Part shown: piece after piece, positions 43,336 through 54,679 of the stretch
Position numbering within the stretch: position 1 is the stretch's first letter
Layout of the letters: every line of letters starts with the position of its first letter
Assembly: GCA_026075535.2 (NCBI GenBank)
Contig: AP026538.1
Span: 16,190,337 to 16,254,336 of the forward strand
DNA from: Tricholoma matsutake
Lineage: Eukaryota > Basidiomycota > Agaricomycetes > Agaricales > Tricholomataceae
Direction of reading: 5' to 3'
DNA: 64,000 bases
The notes under the pieces: generated by a model
Databases searched by the model: none
The model's input: only the letters and a program-made list of their open reading frames with translations
What the model was told of the DNA's origin: nothing
Translations under genes and position numbers: made by a program

Positions 43336-43760
43336 TGTAAGGGGACTAGGGGGGTGCCCTGTGTGTTTTTCCTATTTTTTATCTTTGTCCTATATTTTTC
43401 CCCACCTCATTTCCTTCTATTCTTCATTTTGTCTGATTTTCTGGATTTTATTACTAATTTTCCCTTGCTACCATGTTTGTACATGTTGACACTTTTATAT
43501 TTAGAGGCGGAGTACCCCTTCCAACACATACCCCTTGGTATGATGTCATTCGGCAGCCTTGATCTGCCTATCTCTGCCTTTTTCTATTTTTAGGTTATAT
43601 TTGATTTTTGTCGTCTTCACATATACTGGGCATCAGCAAGGGGATCCTTAGAGTTTTCTCTTCGGATTTCCCTTTGCTAGGTGTGTCCCCAATGCCTGTA
43701 TTATGTAGTATAATTTTAACTTCGGATTTCCCTTTGCTAGAGGCTTAGGTTGCCCTTATA
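43336..43760 (+). repeat. 3' LTR of the Ty3 chromovirus
   Basis: Begins TGTAAGGGGAC and ends TTGCCCTTATA, near-inverted termini. It contains two copies of CTTCGGATTTCCCTTTGCTA (43654-43675 and 43719-43740 approximately). Its internal end resembles the solo LTR at 58910-59528. It invades the 3' end of the minus-strand gene to its right, whose last codons (IRAT, stop 43745) come from the LTR. A target duplication cannot be checked because the 5' LTR is missing. Confidence 0.7.
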
Positions 43761-45349
43761 GTAGCTGTGGTCATAATAATGGGAACAGGCGATGGTGGGG
43801 AGCGAATGGATTCACCCAAATGGGCTGGATTGACAAACATTGATGACTTTGGGAGATGGATCATCAACGGCGCCATGGCATCTGCATTCCGTGGATCTTT
43901 GTCTTCTGATTCCTCCTCGGAGCTTCCCTTGTTCTCCAATTTGGCCAGCCGCTTTTTCGTCGCCGCCAATTGACCATGCAACATGAAAACCTCCTGCTTC
44001 ATCTTCTCCAACTCCATCTCATTCCTCAACCCCCTCATCTCAGCCTCCAGCACCGGAATGCTCACCAGCACCTTTTCTCTCAACTCACCCATCTCAGCCT
44101 CCAATGCCGGAATGCTCACTGTCATCTTTTCCTTCAACATGTTCAAAACTTCCATGTATCCACGCAACATGAGGCTTTCCTTATCCAATTTCCCTTGATT
44201 TTCTGCCAAGCCCGATACGAGTGTGCAGAGGTCTTGGAGCTCCCATTGTAAACCACCGACGGTGGGCATGCAATTTGGATGGGTGACATGACCTGGGGGT
44301 GGTGGCGCAGGAAGTGTGGTGTCAATGGATTGGGGGATCGTGAGGCTTGTTGATGGGACAGGCTCTGGGGTTGGTATATGGTCAGAGATGCATGAAGTTG
44401 AGGGGACGGGGGCTGGCATGATGGGGATGTACTCATCTGACTCACCAGCAGTGTCTGCTGCCCAGTGTTTTCTCTTCAGCGCCGTTCTCGGTCGTTCACT
44501 TTCCTCTGCCTTCACCTTTTTCTTCCCAATGACCTTTTTTCTCCCCTTGAGCTCCCCTGCCACTATCAATTCATCCCGCCATGCTGAACGTGATGCTGTA
44601 TATGAGCATTTCATCTTGCCCTTGTGGCATGTCATGCAAGCAATCTGGATGCCCATCGTTTGGCAGGTTGTCAGGCCCCTCAAACTGCAGGTGTTGCACA
44701 GAGCAGTGGGCCATTCCACAATGGACCTCCATATATCATCTTCAGGTAGAGCAGGAGTGGCCATCATGATTGGCAGGTTGGCATGGATGAATGGTGGCTC
44801 TTTTGTGATGTTGCTGTCCTCTGTTTCAGCTGGCACCAGCTGTGGTGACACCTTTCGGTGTTTCGACTGAGGTGGAGCCAGGTGTTCTATGACCTTCTTT
44901 TCCTTGCCCTTGCCCTTGCCCTTGCTCTGGGCTCTTGCAGCTACTTCTGTTTGGTTGGTCTGAGCCTCCGGCGTCACAGTGGTAGGAATGGGTGCAGACA
45001 CGGCGACGAGTGATTCGGCTGCAGAACCAGGAGCAATGATAGGTGGCATAGCCATGGTGGGGATTTGGAGCATGACATGCATGGCCAGGAGAGTGCTGCT
45101 TGGCGCAGCAATGGGCAAAGGTTGACAAATATATATGCTCTGGTTGATGGATTCCCAAGGTGCTGGGCCAGACTTATCCCACTGATGGAGTACTTTGAAC
45201 ACATGTTTGAGGAACGGTGTCATCGCCGCTTCCTTCGCCAACACCTTTTGCCTATAATCCAACTCCAAAGCCTTCTTAGAAAGATTCATAGGACATAATA
45301 AAAATCATGCACCAACTTGCCCAACATGGATTTCGAATCCATGGTCATC

Positions 45350-47573
45350 ATCGCTCCTTGACTTGTTACAACCACCATAAATAGTGGTAAACACCTCTGC
45401 TCAACGTTGCATGTGACGTCGACACTTCAATTTTCGTCCGATTTTCGATCGGATTTCACCATCACGAACGCTCTCGGCGTCTCCAGGCCTACCCTGATTT
45501 GCTAAGAGATCCATCCATCCGATCTCCGTGGATGCCCCGGTCATTGTTTTTGACAATGGCTGCTATCTGTCTCGCTCTCCTGGGCTTCGAGGATCCTGAC
45601 TAGGTGAGTGTCGTTTATGAAAGAGTAGTCTGGGTCCCTCTGGGGGCTTAGAGTGGGTGTGGGATGCCTGCTTCAACGCTCGCCCAAGTCGACACACTCG
45701 TTTAGTTGGGGGAGGTCTGGCTTAGGGAGAAGGGACATTATCACTGGATTGCTAGTTGTCTGGGAGGCTTCTAGCCTCCATGCTATGTGAGTCACTACTA
45801 CTAGGGACAAGCTACACTGACTACCCGTTGGAATACACCATCGTTAAAAGGGGCCGGGCAATGGTGCCCCCTGGTGGCTAGGTCGACACCTTGGTGGCCG
45901 CCACTCTCCACCAACTCTCTACCTCCGGTGCTCACTCTTCTAGGGTGGTATGACCCGGGTTCAATCTTCTCCCACTGGGTTACAGGATGTGCGGCCTGTC
46001 CCCCCCTCGGAGCATTCGGAGGCAGTATCGGGTGGACCCGGAATAGAGATAAGGGGCCAGCTGTTATCGATGGCACGCTACGTATCTTGATTTCTACCAT
46101 CACCTACTAGCACTAACTTCCCCTCTCAATGCCTAAACGGCGAACTAGAGCGCAAACACCACGCTGGGGTCTACACGACCCCTCCCTGATTATGGGCGAC
46201 ATCTATGATGATGGCGTCCAAGACTACGACACCCGGTACGATCATGACGATCCGGATGTAGCTACTGCCCTACGGGCAGTTAGAGATCTATGGGCTGGAG
46301 AAGACCTCTCCGACCCTGAGGATGACGAGGATTCTCTTGCTATGCAGGAGGCCCTCGATTATGCTGAGAGCAGCCCCAAGCTAGCCTCGAGGCAAACGAT
46401 CGACCGTGTGCTGTGGGTGCAGGACGTCCATGTCGCACATAAACGATGGACTCGCAGTCTCGAACGCGAGGACATGTACACTCAGGAGCTCGGCATTGCT
46501 GAGCTCTTCTATCCGGAGGCATCCCCTGCCCCGCTACCGCCTTTGCCCCCCATCCCTGAGCTGGTGGAGGACGAAGTGCCGTTATCTGTGAATGAGAGGC
46601 TGGAAATCGAAGCCACCTCTCATGCCATGCTACACCAACTCGACGTGATGACCATGTTCATTGGTACCGTCCGTACGTCCGCCGTTCCCCCTGCAGAGCG
46701 GAACGCTTGGCGCCAAATGGCCTGGGAGTTATTCACGACCACCTGGCGACTGTCTGAGACGATGTCGGCGGAACTAGCAGCCGTTCCGACACCTCTCGAC
46801 CTCACGTCTCCGGCAGCCTTCCGGGCTTCCTATGCGGCGGTGCACACCGCTCAATCAGAGCCTCAATCTGGGGAACCCTCGTCCCCAGCACGGCGCCGTC
46901 GTCCTCGAGGTCCTCGTGGACAGCAGCGCCGCAACTAGTACAGGGGGCTATCCCCCTCTACGTTCACGGCCACCAAGTAACTGGTGGCCACTATCGGGAT
47001 GGTGACATGGTGTCGCTTCCCTATACCTTCCCCCCACTGCGGGGGGGACGATGTCATCGAGTGCGTGCACATGGGTGCATTTGCTCGAGGGGGGTCTCGG
47101 CCCCCTACTTACGGCGGTCACAGTGAATAACCAGGTGAACAACCACCCGCCTTGTTACTGTCACTCGTGCACAACACGGTGATGGTCCACCTCATTCGTC
47201 TGGGGTGGTCAATCCTCGTTGGCTGGAAAAACGCAAACAGTTATTCCTCCTGCAAGGGGGGATTTACGGTGAATTAACACTGCTGCGCCTGGTCTGGCCT
47301 CGGTTGGACATGTGGCTGGGGGACCGTTTGCTCCAGGGGGCGATCTAATGGCTAACTTCGGGAGGGGGGGGCGCCCCCTCCAGATTATTGCCTTTCCTGG
47401 CTGAGAGGCCAACGTCTGTGGAACTGCCCGCCTAAAGGTGGCTAAAACGGGGACCTGAGTGGGATATGGGCGAGGGGAACGCGTAGATAAAGTAGTACCC
47501 AAGTTTGTACCTTGCTCCGCGGACTGCGTTCGAGCCCCACGTTATAAATTCTGATCCAAAAAAAAAAAAAAAA
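45350..47573 (+). mobile_element. E14, complete E element (subfamily A) inserted in the gag-like gene
   Basis: Target duplication ATCCATGGTCATC at 45337-45349 and 47574-47586; poly(A) at about 47558-47573. Two bases (AT) lie between the duplication and CGCTCCTTGAC. The tail ends CTGATCC before poly(A), as in E1 and E5, a subfamily A mark. Confidence 0.92.
46129..46938 (+). CDS. E-element protein, subfamily A (269 aa)
   Basis: Intact. Differs from E5 by few residues (LIMGDIY, LWVQDVH, LDVMTMF), and both carry RAQTPRWG. The A copies in three separate targets therefore form one young lineage. Confidence 0.8.
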   Translation: MPKRRTRAQTPRWGLHDPSLIMGDIYDDGVQDYDTRYDHDDPDVATALRAVRDLWAGEDLSDPEDDEDSLAMQEALDYAESSPKLASRQTIDRVLWVQDVHVAHKRWTRSLEREDMYTQELGIAELFYPEASPAPLPPLPPIPELVEDEVPLSVNERLEIEATSHAMLHQLDVMTMFIGTVRTSAVPPAERNAWRQMAWELFTTTWRLSETMSAELAAVPTPLDLTSPAAFRASYAAVHTAQSEPQSGEPSSPARRRRPRGPRGQQRRN

Positions 47574-47767
47574 ATCCATGGTCATCCGAGTACCATCCAA
47601 AAATGTATTGAGGGCGCGCTCCATGGATTCGGTGTGCTGAGAAGACATGATAAAACTCTTTGTACTTAGGGTGGATGCAGTTGATAGTGTCAATAAATGC
47701 AATGTCAGTTTCAACTTCCATATTCAAAATTCACGTGACCACATTTGTTGATCAATTTTTGCATCTT

Positions 47768-49363
47768 ATGGAATATTCAGGCAGCTCATCAGTAAACTTG
47801 CCAAATTTGCCACCAACAAGTATGCCCACTCTGGTCCTCGACGCCTTGGATATTCTGGGTAGTCCTGATTCACCAGCGGTGGATATAAATAATCTGGACC
47901 TGGCCACTTTTCATATTCCTGAATGTCCTGATTCACTGGCGGTGGATGGTACTCTTCATTTCTCCATACCACATTCATTGATACATTCCTCATTTGCTTT
48001 TGATATTTCTGAAGCGGCTGCAGATATTATCCATTTGGCAACCCCACCTGCCGAAAATTCCCAATCTTTTGACTTGGATGCATTTCACATTCCTGGTAGT
48101 CCCGACTCACCCACAGTGAGCACCATTCATTTGACATCATCACCACCACACTATGACCTAGATCTCTTTCATATTCCTGACTCGCTGGCCACCAATGCAT
48201 TTTATATTCCTGGTAGTCCTGACTCGCCAGTGGTGATCAGCACTGTTCATTTGACATTATCGCTGGCACACCATGACTGAGACATGTTTCATATTCCTGA
48301 CTCGCTGGCCACCAATGCATTTTATATTCCTGGTAGTCCTGAGCCGGTGGTGAGCACCACTGCTCATTTGACATTATTGCTAGCACACCATGACCTAGAC
48401 ATGTTTCATATTCCTGACTTGCTGGCCACCGATGTGTTTTATATTCCTGGTAGTCCTGAGCTGGTGGTGAGCACCACTGTTCATTTGACACTATCGCTGG
48501 CACACCATGACCTAGACATGCATATTCCTGACCCGCCGGCCACTGATGTGTTTTATATTACTGGTAGTCCTGAGTCGCTGGTGGCGAGCACCACTGCTCA
48601 TTTGACATCATCCCCGGCACACAATGACATGAACATGTTTCATATTCCTGACTCGCCAGGCACAGATTGTTCTGGAGTTGATTTTGGAGCCCCAATGGTG
48701 CTACATACCCATACCATTGACCCAGACACTTTTTATATTCCTGGCAGTCCTAATCATTCAGCAACACTGCCATCACAGTTACAAATGGTGGACACTCTTG
48801 AGATCCCTGCCAGTGTTGACATGCCAGATGCAGACAGTGCACACTTCTGGTTTACTGAGGTGACTGAAGGTAGTGACATGGAGCTCGATGTCTCTATGGC
48901 CTATATTGAACCTGTGCTGGATCATGTCACCCCGACATTGTCCTCGCCTGGATATTCTCATAGTTCAATATTGACACAGAGAGATTCAGATGAGGTCCAT
49001 TCCCCCCCTGGCTCTCCCCAAAATGTTCCTCAGTGCACCGTCCACCTTTTGTTACCCAGCCGCATTCATCCAGTATTCCCAGGTTGTACTCCATTGACAC
49101 CGGCATCATCCCAGCAGGCCCCCCAAGTAAGTCCTGAACTTTGGCCGGGAGCTGCAGAATAATGATTGTAGGAGATTTTGACTTATTCTGACACTGTTGA
49201 ACACAGCTACCGTGAGGCCATCAAGACGGTGAAGTCCAACATTGCAGTAAACCATGCCCTTCACCGGCAGCTCACCACCCTTGATGAGGCAATGTGCCAG
49301 ATGGCCCAATTAATGCAGCAGAAGTGCAGGACAATGATGAATTCTTTACCAAGGACATCGTAA
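47768..49363 (+). pseudogene. Protein with ~39-residue tandem repeats, two exons predicted, one internal stop
   Basis: An open plus-strand frame, probably from ATG 47768 (MEYSGSSSVNLP). About five repeats of roughly 39 residues (117 bp) follow between 48165 and 48660, each with FHIPDSLAT, FYIPGSPD and HLTLSLAHHDLDM. TGA at 48278-48280 stands where other repeats have CTA, so either the copy is dead or translation begins at the next ATG (48284). A GTAAGT donor at 49127 and TAG acceptor at 49171 (45-nt intron) join this frame exactly to the open frame 49172-49363, a helical segment ending at TAA. The function is not recognised. It diverges from the gag-like gene, so it may belong to the same old element. 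Confidence 0.45.
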
Positions 49364-50091
49364 AATTATCACTAGCAACTTCTTTTGTTTTGCTTAATGT
49401 ATATGTCAACCGTGCTAGCTGGCACCATTTTTTGGCAATTACAATCTTTTCAGTAATTACCGGCGGCGAGAATTGTCGCCCATGAAGGGTAGACCATATT
49501 TTTCTAGCAATTACTGGCAGTGATTGTTGCTGCTGGTGCTATAATTCTATTCACTGGGCCCACATGGATCAAGCAATTACCACCAGTAATAATCATCGCC
49601 GGTGCCATGTAGTAAAATGGTGACTGTGCTAGCTGGCACCGTGAGTCAGATGTTACTGCCACCGAGAATCTTTCAGCAATTACCACTGGGAAGAATCATC
49701 ACTGGCAGTGAATCTGTATACTGGGCCCACATGGATGCATCACACCCTTGGCCCACACGAGTCTTTCTTGCTATGGGCCCAATCCGCTACTGACAGATCT
49801 ATCGTTGTTTTGCAGAAATCCACTGGATGGATGTATCGTGGATTTCTACTGAATAGGCTGATGTATTGAGACATGGCACAGGCACTCACCCAAGGCCTAT
49901 AGGACTTCTAGATCTCAATGTAGTGCAGAGATAATGGTATAATCTTGTATCAATACATGTTCCCTGAAATGGTAGATGATCCAGATAGGAAATAAGACCA
50001 TAAGATGCATGAGAGAGAGGGTTGAACCAAGTAGTCCCCAAAGGGCAATAATCTGAGGATAACTCAGTAGTGTCTCAACACGCTTCTAATC
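49364..50091. other. Non-coding stretch with degenerate repeats
   Basis: No convincing gene. GTGCTAGCTGGCACC occurs at 49412 and 49626, ACTGGGCCCACATGGAT near 49553 and 49720, and several variants of CAATTACYRSCRG lie between them, suggesting a decayed repeat. GAAATCCAC (49815-49823) and GTGGATTTC (49838-49846) form a 9-bp inverted repeat. Confidence 0.5.
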
Positions 50092-50106
50092 AGAAAGCAG
50101 GAGTAA

Positions 50107-52366
50107 CATCAAGCTCCTTGACTTGTTACAACCACCATAAATAGTGGTAAACACCTCTGCTCAACGTTGCACGCGACGTCGACACCTCAATTTTGGTCCG
50201 ATTTTCGATCGGATTTCGCCTTCACGAACGCTCTCGGCGACTCCAGGCTTGCCCTGATTTGCTAAGAGATCCGTCCATCCGATCTCTGTGGATGCCCCGG
50301 TCACTGTTTTTGACAGTGTCTGCTATTCGTCTCGCTCTCCTGGGCTTCGAGGATCCTGGTTAGGTGAGTGTTGGCAATGAAAGAGTAGTCTGGGCCCCTA
50401 TGGGGGCTTAGAGTGGGTGTGGGATGCCTACTTCAACGCTCGCCCAAGTCGTCGCATTCGTTTAGCTGGGGGAGGTCTGGTTCAGGAGGAGGGACATATT
50501 CACTGGATTGTGGGTCGTCTGGGAGGCTTCCTACCTCCATGCTGCGTGAGTTTCTATCTCTAGAGACCTGCTACACTGACTACCCATTGGAATACACCAT
50601 CATTAAAAGGGGCCGGGCGATGGTGCCCCCTGGTGGCTAGGTCAATGCTCTGGTGGCCGCTACTTACCACCGACTCTTTACCTCCGGCACTCACACCCTC
50701 GAGGTGTTCGGAACCGGGTTCAATTGTCCCTCCCAATCTGCAGCAGGATTTGCGGCCTGCCTGCCCCCTCGGAGCGTCTGGAGGCTGTGTCGGGTGGACC
50801 CGGAATTGAGATAAGGGACCGTCTGTTATCGTTAACATGCTACGTATCTTGACTTTTACCGTCATCTACTTGTGCTAAATCATCCTCAATGCCCTCTACA
50901 AACCGTAGAGCGCGAACTCGACACCAGGCGGCTCATGGCGACCCCCTCCTATACACAAACGCCGACTTCGCCGACTTCGACAACAATTACCTCCCAGAGT
51001 TCGGACACGTCTCCCTGAGCGGATGGGACTCTGATGTGGCTAACCAGTTCCACAATCTTTGGGCGGAGGATGACTCCTCCGACCTGCCAGACGACGATGA
51101 CGGCTCTGCCACAGGCGGAGACGTCGAATTCATCCCGGGTCTCACCGAGCTAGCCTTGCAGGAGACGATAAACCGCTTCTTGGCATCACAAGTGATAGCC
51201 GATGAGGTGCATGATCTGGCTCTCGAGCTTGGGCTCGAGGCCAACAACAATCAAGAGCTCGGCATCGCCGAGCTCCTCTATCCGGAGGGGCAGCAGGAGC
51301 AATCTGCGCCGCCCCTCCCCACATCACCGGGTTCATCCGCCATCCCAGAGTTGGTGGAGGATGAGCCTCCGTTGTCGAGAGATGAGAGGGTGGACATAAC
51401 GTCCACTTCTCATGGCTTTCTACATTTACTGGAGGCTATGACGATTTTTGTCGGTACCGTCCGAGTATCCGCCGTTCCGCTCATTGAGAGGAACGCATGG
51501 CGTCAGATGGCCTGGGAACTATTCACGACCACCTGGCGATTGTCCGAGCCAATGTCGGCAGAACTAGCAGCTGCCGGATTGCCTCTCGACCTCACGTCAC
51601 CGGAAGCCTTCAGGGCTTCCTACGCGGCTAGGCAGGCAGCTCATGCAGAGCTCCATCATGGGGAACCCTCGTCCTCATCATGACGCCGCCATCCTCGAGG
51701 TCCTCGAGCACAGCAGCGCCGCTACTGAAAGGGGGGTGTCACCCCCCCACATCTACTCCCACCAATTAGTTGGTGGCCGATGTCGGGATAGTGACAGTTT
51801 GTCGCTTCCCTCTACCTTCTCCCCGCTGCGGGGGGGACGTTGTTACCGAGCGTATGCCCTCGACGGCATCTACTCGAAGGGGGCCTTGGCCCCCCTATCC
51901 ACGGTAGTTCCGGTGAATAACCAGGTGAACAACCAGCTACCACATCTCTGTCACTCGCGCGGGAGCGCGGTGATGGTCCACCTCATTCGTCTGGGGTGGT
52001 CAATCCTCGCTGGCCAGGAGTATGCAGACGGTTATTCCTCCCGCAAGGGGGGATTTACAGTGAATTAACACGGCCGCGCCTGATCTGACTTCGGTTGGAT
52101 ATGTGGCTGGGGGACCGTTCTGCACTGGTGGACGAGTTAATGGCTAGCTTCGGGAGGGGGGGCTCCCCCTCCAGATTATTGCCTTTCCTGGCTGAGAGGC
52201 CAACGTCTGTGGCACTGCCCGCCTAAAGTGGCTAAAACGAGGACCTGGGTAGGATATGGGGGAGGGGAAGCGTAGTTACAGTAGTACCCAAGTTTGTATC
52301 CTGCTCCGCGGACTGCGATCGAGCCCCGCGTTATAAATTGTTGACCCAAAAAAAAAAAAAAAAAAA
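50107..52366 (+). mobile_element. E15, complete E element (subfamily C)
   Basis: Target duplication AGAAAGCAGGAGTAA (15 bp) at 50092-50106 and 52367-52381. Six extra bases (CATCAA) lie between the left duplication and GCTCCTTGAC. Poly(A) ends at 52366. 3' UTR stems: GGGGGGT 51731-51737 / ACCCCCC 51741-51747, CCACCAA 51759-51765 / TTGGTGG 51770-51776, GGAGGGGG 52153-52160 / CCCCCTCC 52165-52172. The target is not a LINE. Confidence 0.92.
50889..51728 (+). pseudogene. E-element protein, subfamily C, with late TGA
   Basis: Open from ATG 50889 to TGA at 51681-51683, 264 codons. The frame then continues unbroken through the basic tail to the family stop at 51726-51728 (279 residues). E3 has CGA at the premature stop, so only the arginine-rich tail would be lost. 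Otherwise complete and close to E12. Confidence 0.75.
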
Positions 52367-52381
52367 AGAAAGCAGGAGTAA

Positions 52382-52739
52382 ATAAAGGCAAGGCATTTCA
52401 TGGACTGCAAGAGGCCCAATGTCAATCAGTGGAGGAATGAGGACAGGACACTCAGTAAAGTGTTTATCAATGTTGTGATTGGGAGTATGATCAGCACCTT
52501 GTCCCCAGTTCTCTCAACATCAATCCCCACCTCTACATACATTCCTATACCCTCTACATACATTTTTCTAGCTGTAGATGATGTACAAGCCCAGTAGATG
52601 GTACCCCCTCCCCTCATTCTGTCCCTTCTCCCTATTTCCTCCCTTCCTATCTCATACAGCACCCTCCCCATTGATGTATTTGGTTATGAATATGAATATA
52701 CAGCCATGCACATGCATTACAGACACCCCCCACTTTCCA
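52382..52739. other. Unassigned stretch
   Basis: Pyrimidine-rich plus strand with no gene I can support. The short frames present lack conserved motifs. It probably belongs to the LINE remnant that follows. Confidence 0.4.
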
Positions 52740-53448
52740 TAGCATTGTCATCGCACTACAAAAGACACATAGTGGCATAAAGATAAAGGTCAAATGGGTA
52801 CCAGGACATAAGGGAGTGGAGAGAAACGAGCGAGCAGATGAAGAAGCAAAGAAGGCCAGGCAGCAGCAGCATGGACGATCTACCGAGGTTCCTATGCAAT
52901 AAGCTCCCATGTAGCACATCGGCAGTGAAACAAGCTTACGGGGAGAAACTGAAACAATGGGCACAGCACATCTGGACAAGCTCATACAGATATGAGAAAA
53001 TAAAGAACACCGACCCAAATGTGCCATCAGGAAAATACACCAACTCATCATGCTGTTACCAAGGAAGCTAGCAAGTATACTCACACAACTGAGGACAGGA
53101 CACGCGCCACTAGCTAAGCACCTACACCGCTTAGGAAAGAATGACTCACCGAAATGCCCAGCCTGCCAACATAGTGACAAAACCATACAACACTTATTAC
53201 TACACTGCCCCGCACATGGAGAAGCCAGGCAAGCACTACAAAATGCAACAGGGGAGGAGCATAGACTTGACAAAACTATTCATGACAAAGAAAACATTAT
53301 GCGCACTATTCACTTTTGTAGCTGCAACTGGCCACCTACAAGACACATTCAGGGAGATACCCACCCTAGTACAAGAACCACGACCAAGAAGGGACTGAAA
53401 GGAGCTGGGGAGCACGAGAGAGAAATGGGGAATGAAATGAACCAGTAA
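52740..53448 (+). pseudogene. Remnant of a second LINE family: RNase H end and C-terminal zinc motif
   Basis: The reading near 52787-52860 gives WVPGHKG followed by NERADEEAKK, the last conserved RNase H motif. After two stops, 53050-53448 gives LTQLRTGHAPLAKHL, then CPACQHSDKTIQHLLLHCP, a Cys/His C-terminal motif common in LINEs with RNase H. The sequence is clearly different from L0-L3. There is no poly(A) or target duplication that I can find, so it is old and truncated at both ends. Confidence 0.7.
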
Positions 53449-53465
53449 TTTACCCTCCCCCACCT

Positions 53466-53625
53466 ATTCCGGTCGGAGTCCAGTTATTCCAGTTGGAGTC
53501 CAGTTATTCCGGTTGGAGTCCAATTATTCTGGTTGGAGTCCAGTTATTCTGGTCAGAGTCCAGTTATTCTGATTGGAGTCCAGTTATTCCAGTCGGAGTC
53601 CAGTTATTCCGGTTATTCAGACCAG
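53466..53625 (+). repeat. Minisatellite with 20-bp unit, about 8 copies
   Basis: Tandem copies of GGAGTCCAGTTATTCYGGTY with scattered substitutions. Related TTATTCCGGTT motifs recur near 55635-55690, suggesting one dispersed source. The copies are contiguous, without unique spacers. Confidence 0.85.
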
Positions 53626-53724
53626 ATTCTGGTTACTCCAGAGCCTCAACTTAGAGTATATACCCTAATGGATAGTCAAATTTCAAGTCTTAAGTTGTCA
53701 AAGTGCCTACAAAATATATCTGTG

Positions 53725-53815
53725 CAGAGTAAGGATTGAACTCAAGACATCTTGATTAGAGTGATCACATGACAAACCAAAAATGTGTGCTTAACCAGTT
53801 GAGCCACAGGAGAAT
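53725..53815 (-). repeat. tRNA-derived SINE-like head
   Basis: On the minus strand TGGCTCAACTGG matches an RNA polymerase III A box and GAGTTCAATCC, about 60 nt downstream, a B box. The arms do not form a normal cloverleaf acceptor stem, so this is more likely a SINE head or tRNA fossil than a functional tRNA. Confidence 0.5.
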
Positions 53816-53897
53816 TATTGGATAGAAATATAATGTTTATTCATGACACTCTTATTTTTTTCAAAGTAGTTAAGATCAAATTTTTTTAATTAACCAC

Positions 53898-54157
53898 ATC
53901 CCTCACATTGAATGCGAGGGAGTGGGGATAATTGTAATTATATACATACACAAAAAATCCTCCCTCTCACAAGCTGCGAGAGGGAGTTTTATTTATATAC
54001 ATAAAAAGCTAACCCCTCACGCCGAACACGAGGGGGGAGGTAAAAACATGAAGAAAAAAATCCCTCCCCCATGCAAAATGGGGGAGGGGGGGCACAATAC
54101 TAATAAATAATTAAAAATACAAAAAAAATCCCTCCCCACACAAAGTGCGGGGGAGGG
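53898..54157. repeat. Array of five C-tract/G-tract hairpins
   Basis: Stems: CCCTC/GAGGG (about 53900-53920); TCCCTCTC 53961-53968 / GAGAGGGA 53978-53985; CCCCTC 54013-54018 / GAGGGG 54030-54035; CCCTCCCCC 54062-54070 / GGGGGAGGG 54080-54088; CCCTCCCC 54130-54137 / GGGGAGGG 54150-54157. Spacers are A/T-rich and mostly begin with a run of A. Arm sequences vary while pairing is kept. Confidence 0.7.
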
Positions 54158-54188
54158 GGAGGGGACGCGACCCCACTGTTGTCTGTCG

Positions 54189-54405
54189 TTCCACCCACGT
54201 TCCACCCCATGAGCAGTTGCTCGTGAGGCTGGGGGTGGGTGGCTTGTCGTCGTTGTCGTTCCACCCACGATCCACCCCACGAGCAGTTGCTCATGAGGCT
54301 GGGGGCGGGTGGTGTGTCGTTGTCGTCTCCTGTCCCTGCGCCTGGGCATCATTCCACCCACGATCCACCCCACGAGCAGTTGCTCGTGAGGCTGGGGGTG
54401 GGTGG
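54189..54405. repeat. Three imperfect repeats, each a nested palindrome
   Basis: Copies at about 54189-54242, 54269-54312 and 54352-54405. Each reads CCACCCACGATCCACCCC, then CACGAGCAGTTGCTCGTG (an 8-bp stem with two-base loop), then GCTGGGGGTGGGTGG, whose G tracts can pair with the leading C tracts. No coding use is evident. Confidence 0.7.
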
Positions 54406-54679
54406 CTTGTCGTCATTTGTCGCTGTCGTCCCCTGTTTGGATTTCTGTTTTTTTCTTGTTTTTTTTGGGGGGGGGGTTTGGGCGCGTCAGTGCGATGTGG
54501 CGTGAGTGCAGAGGTGGGTGGGTGCTTACTAGGCAGGTACCCCCCCTTCTGGGGTCTCCTGGCATCCCTCTGCACCCTCCTAGCCTATGTCGACAGCCTC
54601 ACATCCCATTTGAATGGGGAAGAGGGGATCGGGTGGGCATGGGCGTGGGTTGTGTGTTTTTCGTTGTGGCAGGTTGTCC

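Larger units (their letters stand above)
39702..43760 (+). mobile_element. Ty3 chromovirus remnant: integrase, chromodomain and 3' LTR, carrying E13
   Basis: Only the 3' part of an LTR retrotransposon remains: integrase from its zinc-binding region (39702-40557), E13, the integrase C-terminus with chromodomain (42824-43320), and an LTR at 43336-43760. The 5' part is lost at the E11 junction. Gag, protease, RT and RNase H are absent. Confidence 0.8.
43745..47725 (-). pseudogene. Gag-like or repeat-associated protein with Cys cluster, interrupted by E14
   Basis: The main part is an open frame of 514 codons from 45289 to 43745. An upstream part at 47574-47725 begins MSSQHTESMERALNTFLDG and continues across the E14 site as MTMDSKSMLGKLVHDFYYVL before stopping, one base out of frame with the main part. 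The main part has a Pro/Ala-rich region, a cysteine cluster (CNTCSLRGLTTC, then CMTCHKGKMKC) that could bind zinc, a Lys-rich stretch, and a coiled coil near the C-terminus (MGELREKVL repeats). I recognise the style from basidiomycete repeat-associated ORFs but not a defined family. The C-terminus is cut by the Ty3 LTR. Confidence 0.55.

Noticed and set aside
48237..48503. Minus-strand frame across the 117-bp repeats (SNEQWCSPPAQDYQEY)
   Set aside because: The repeat length is a multiple of three, so all frames look repetitive. The plus-strand frame is much longer and joins a second exon in phase. Some doubt remains.
49504..49686. Short ORFs at 49.3-49.8 kb
   Set aside because: They arise from degenerate repeats, have no conserved motif and lack a plausible start context.
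53466..53625. CRISPR-like array
   Set aside because: The 20-bp units are directly adjacent with no unique spacers, and the setting is eukaryotic. It is a minisatellite.
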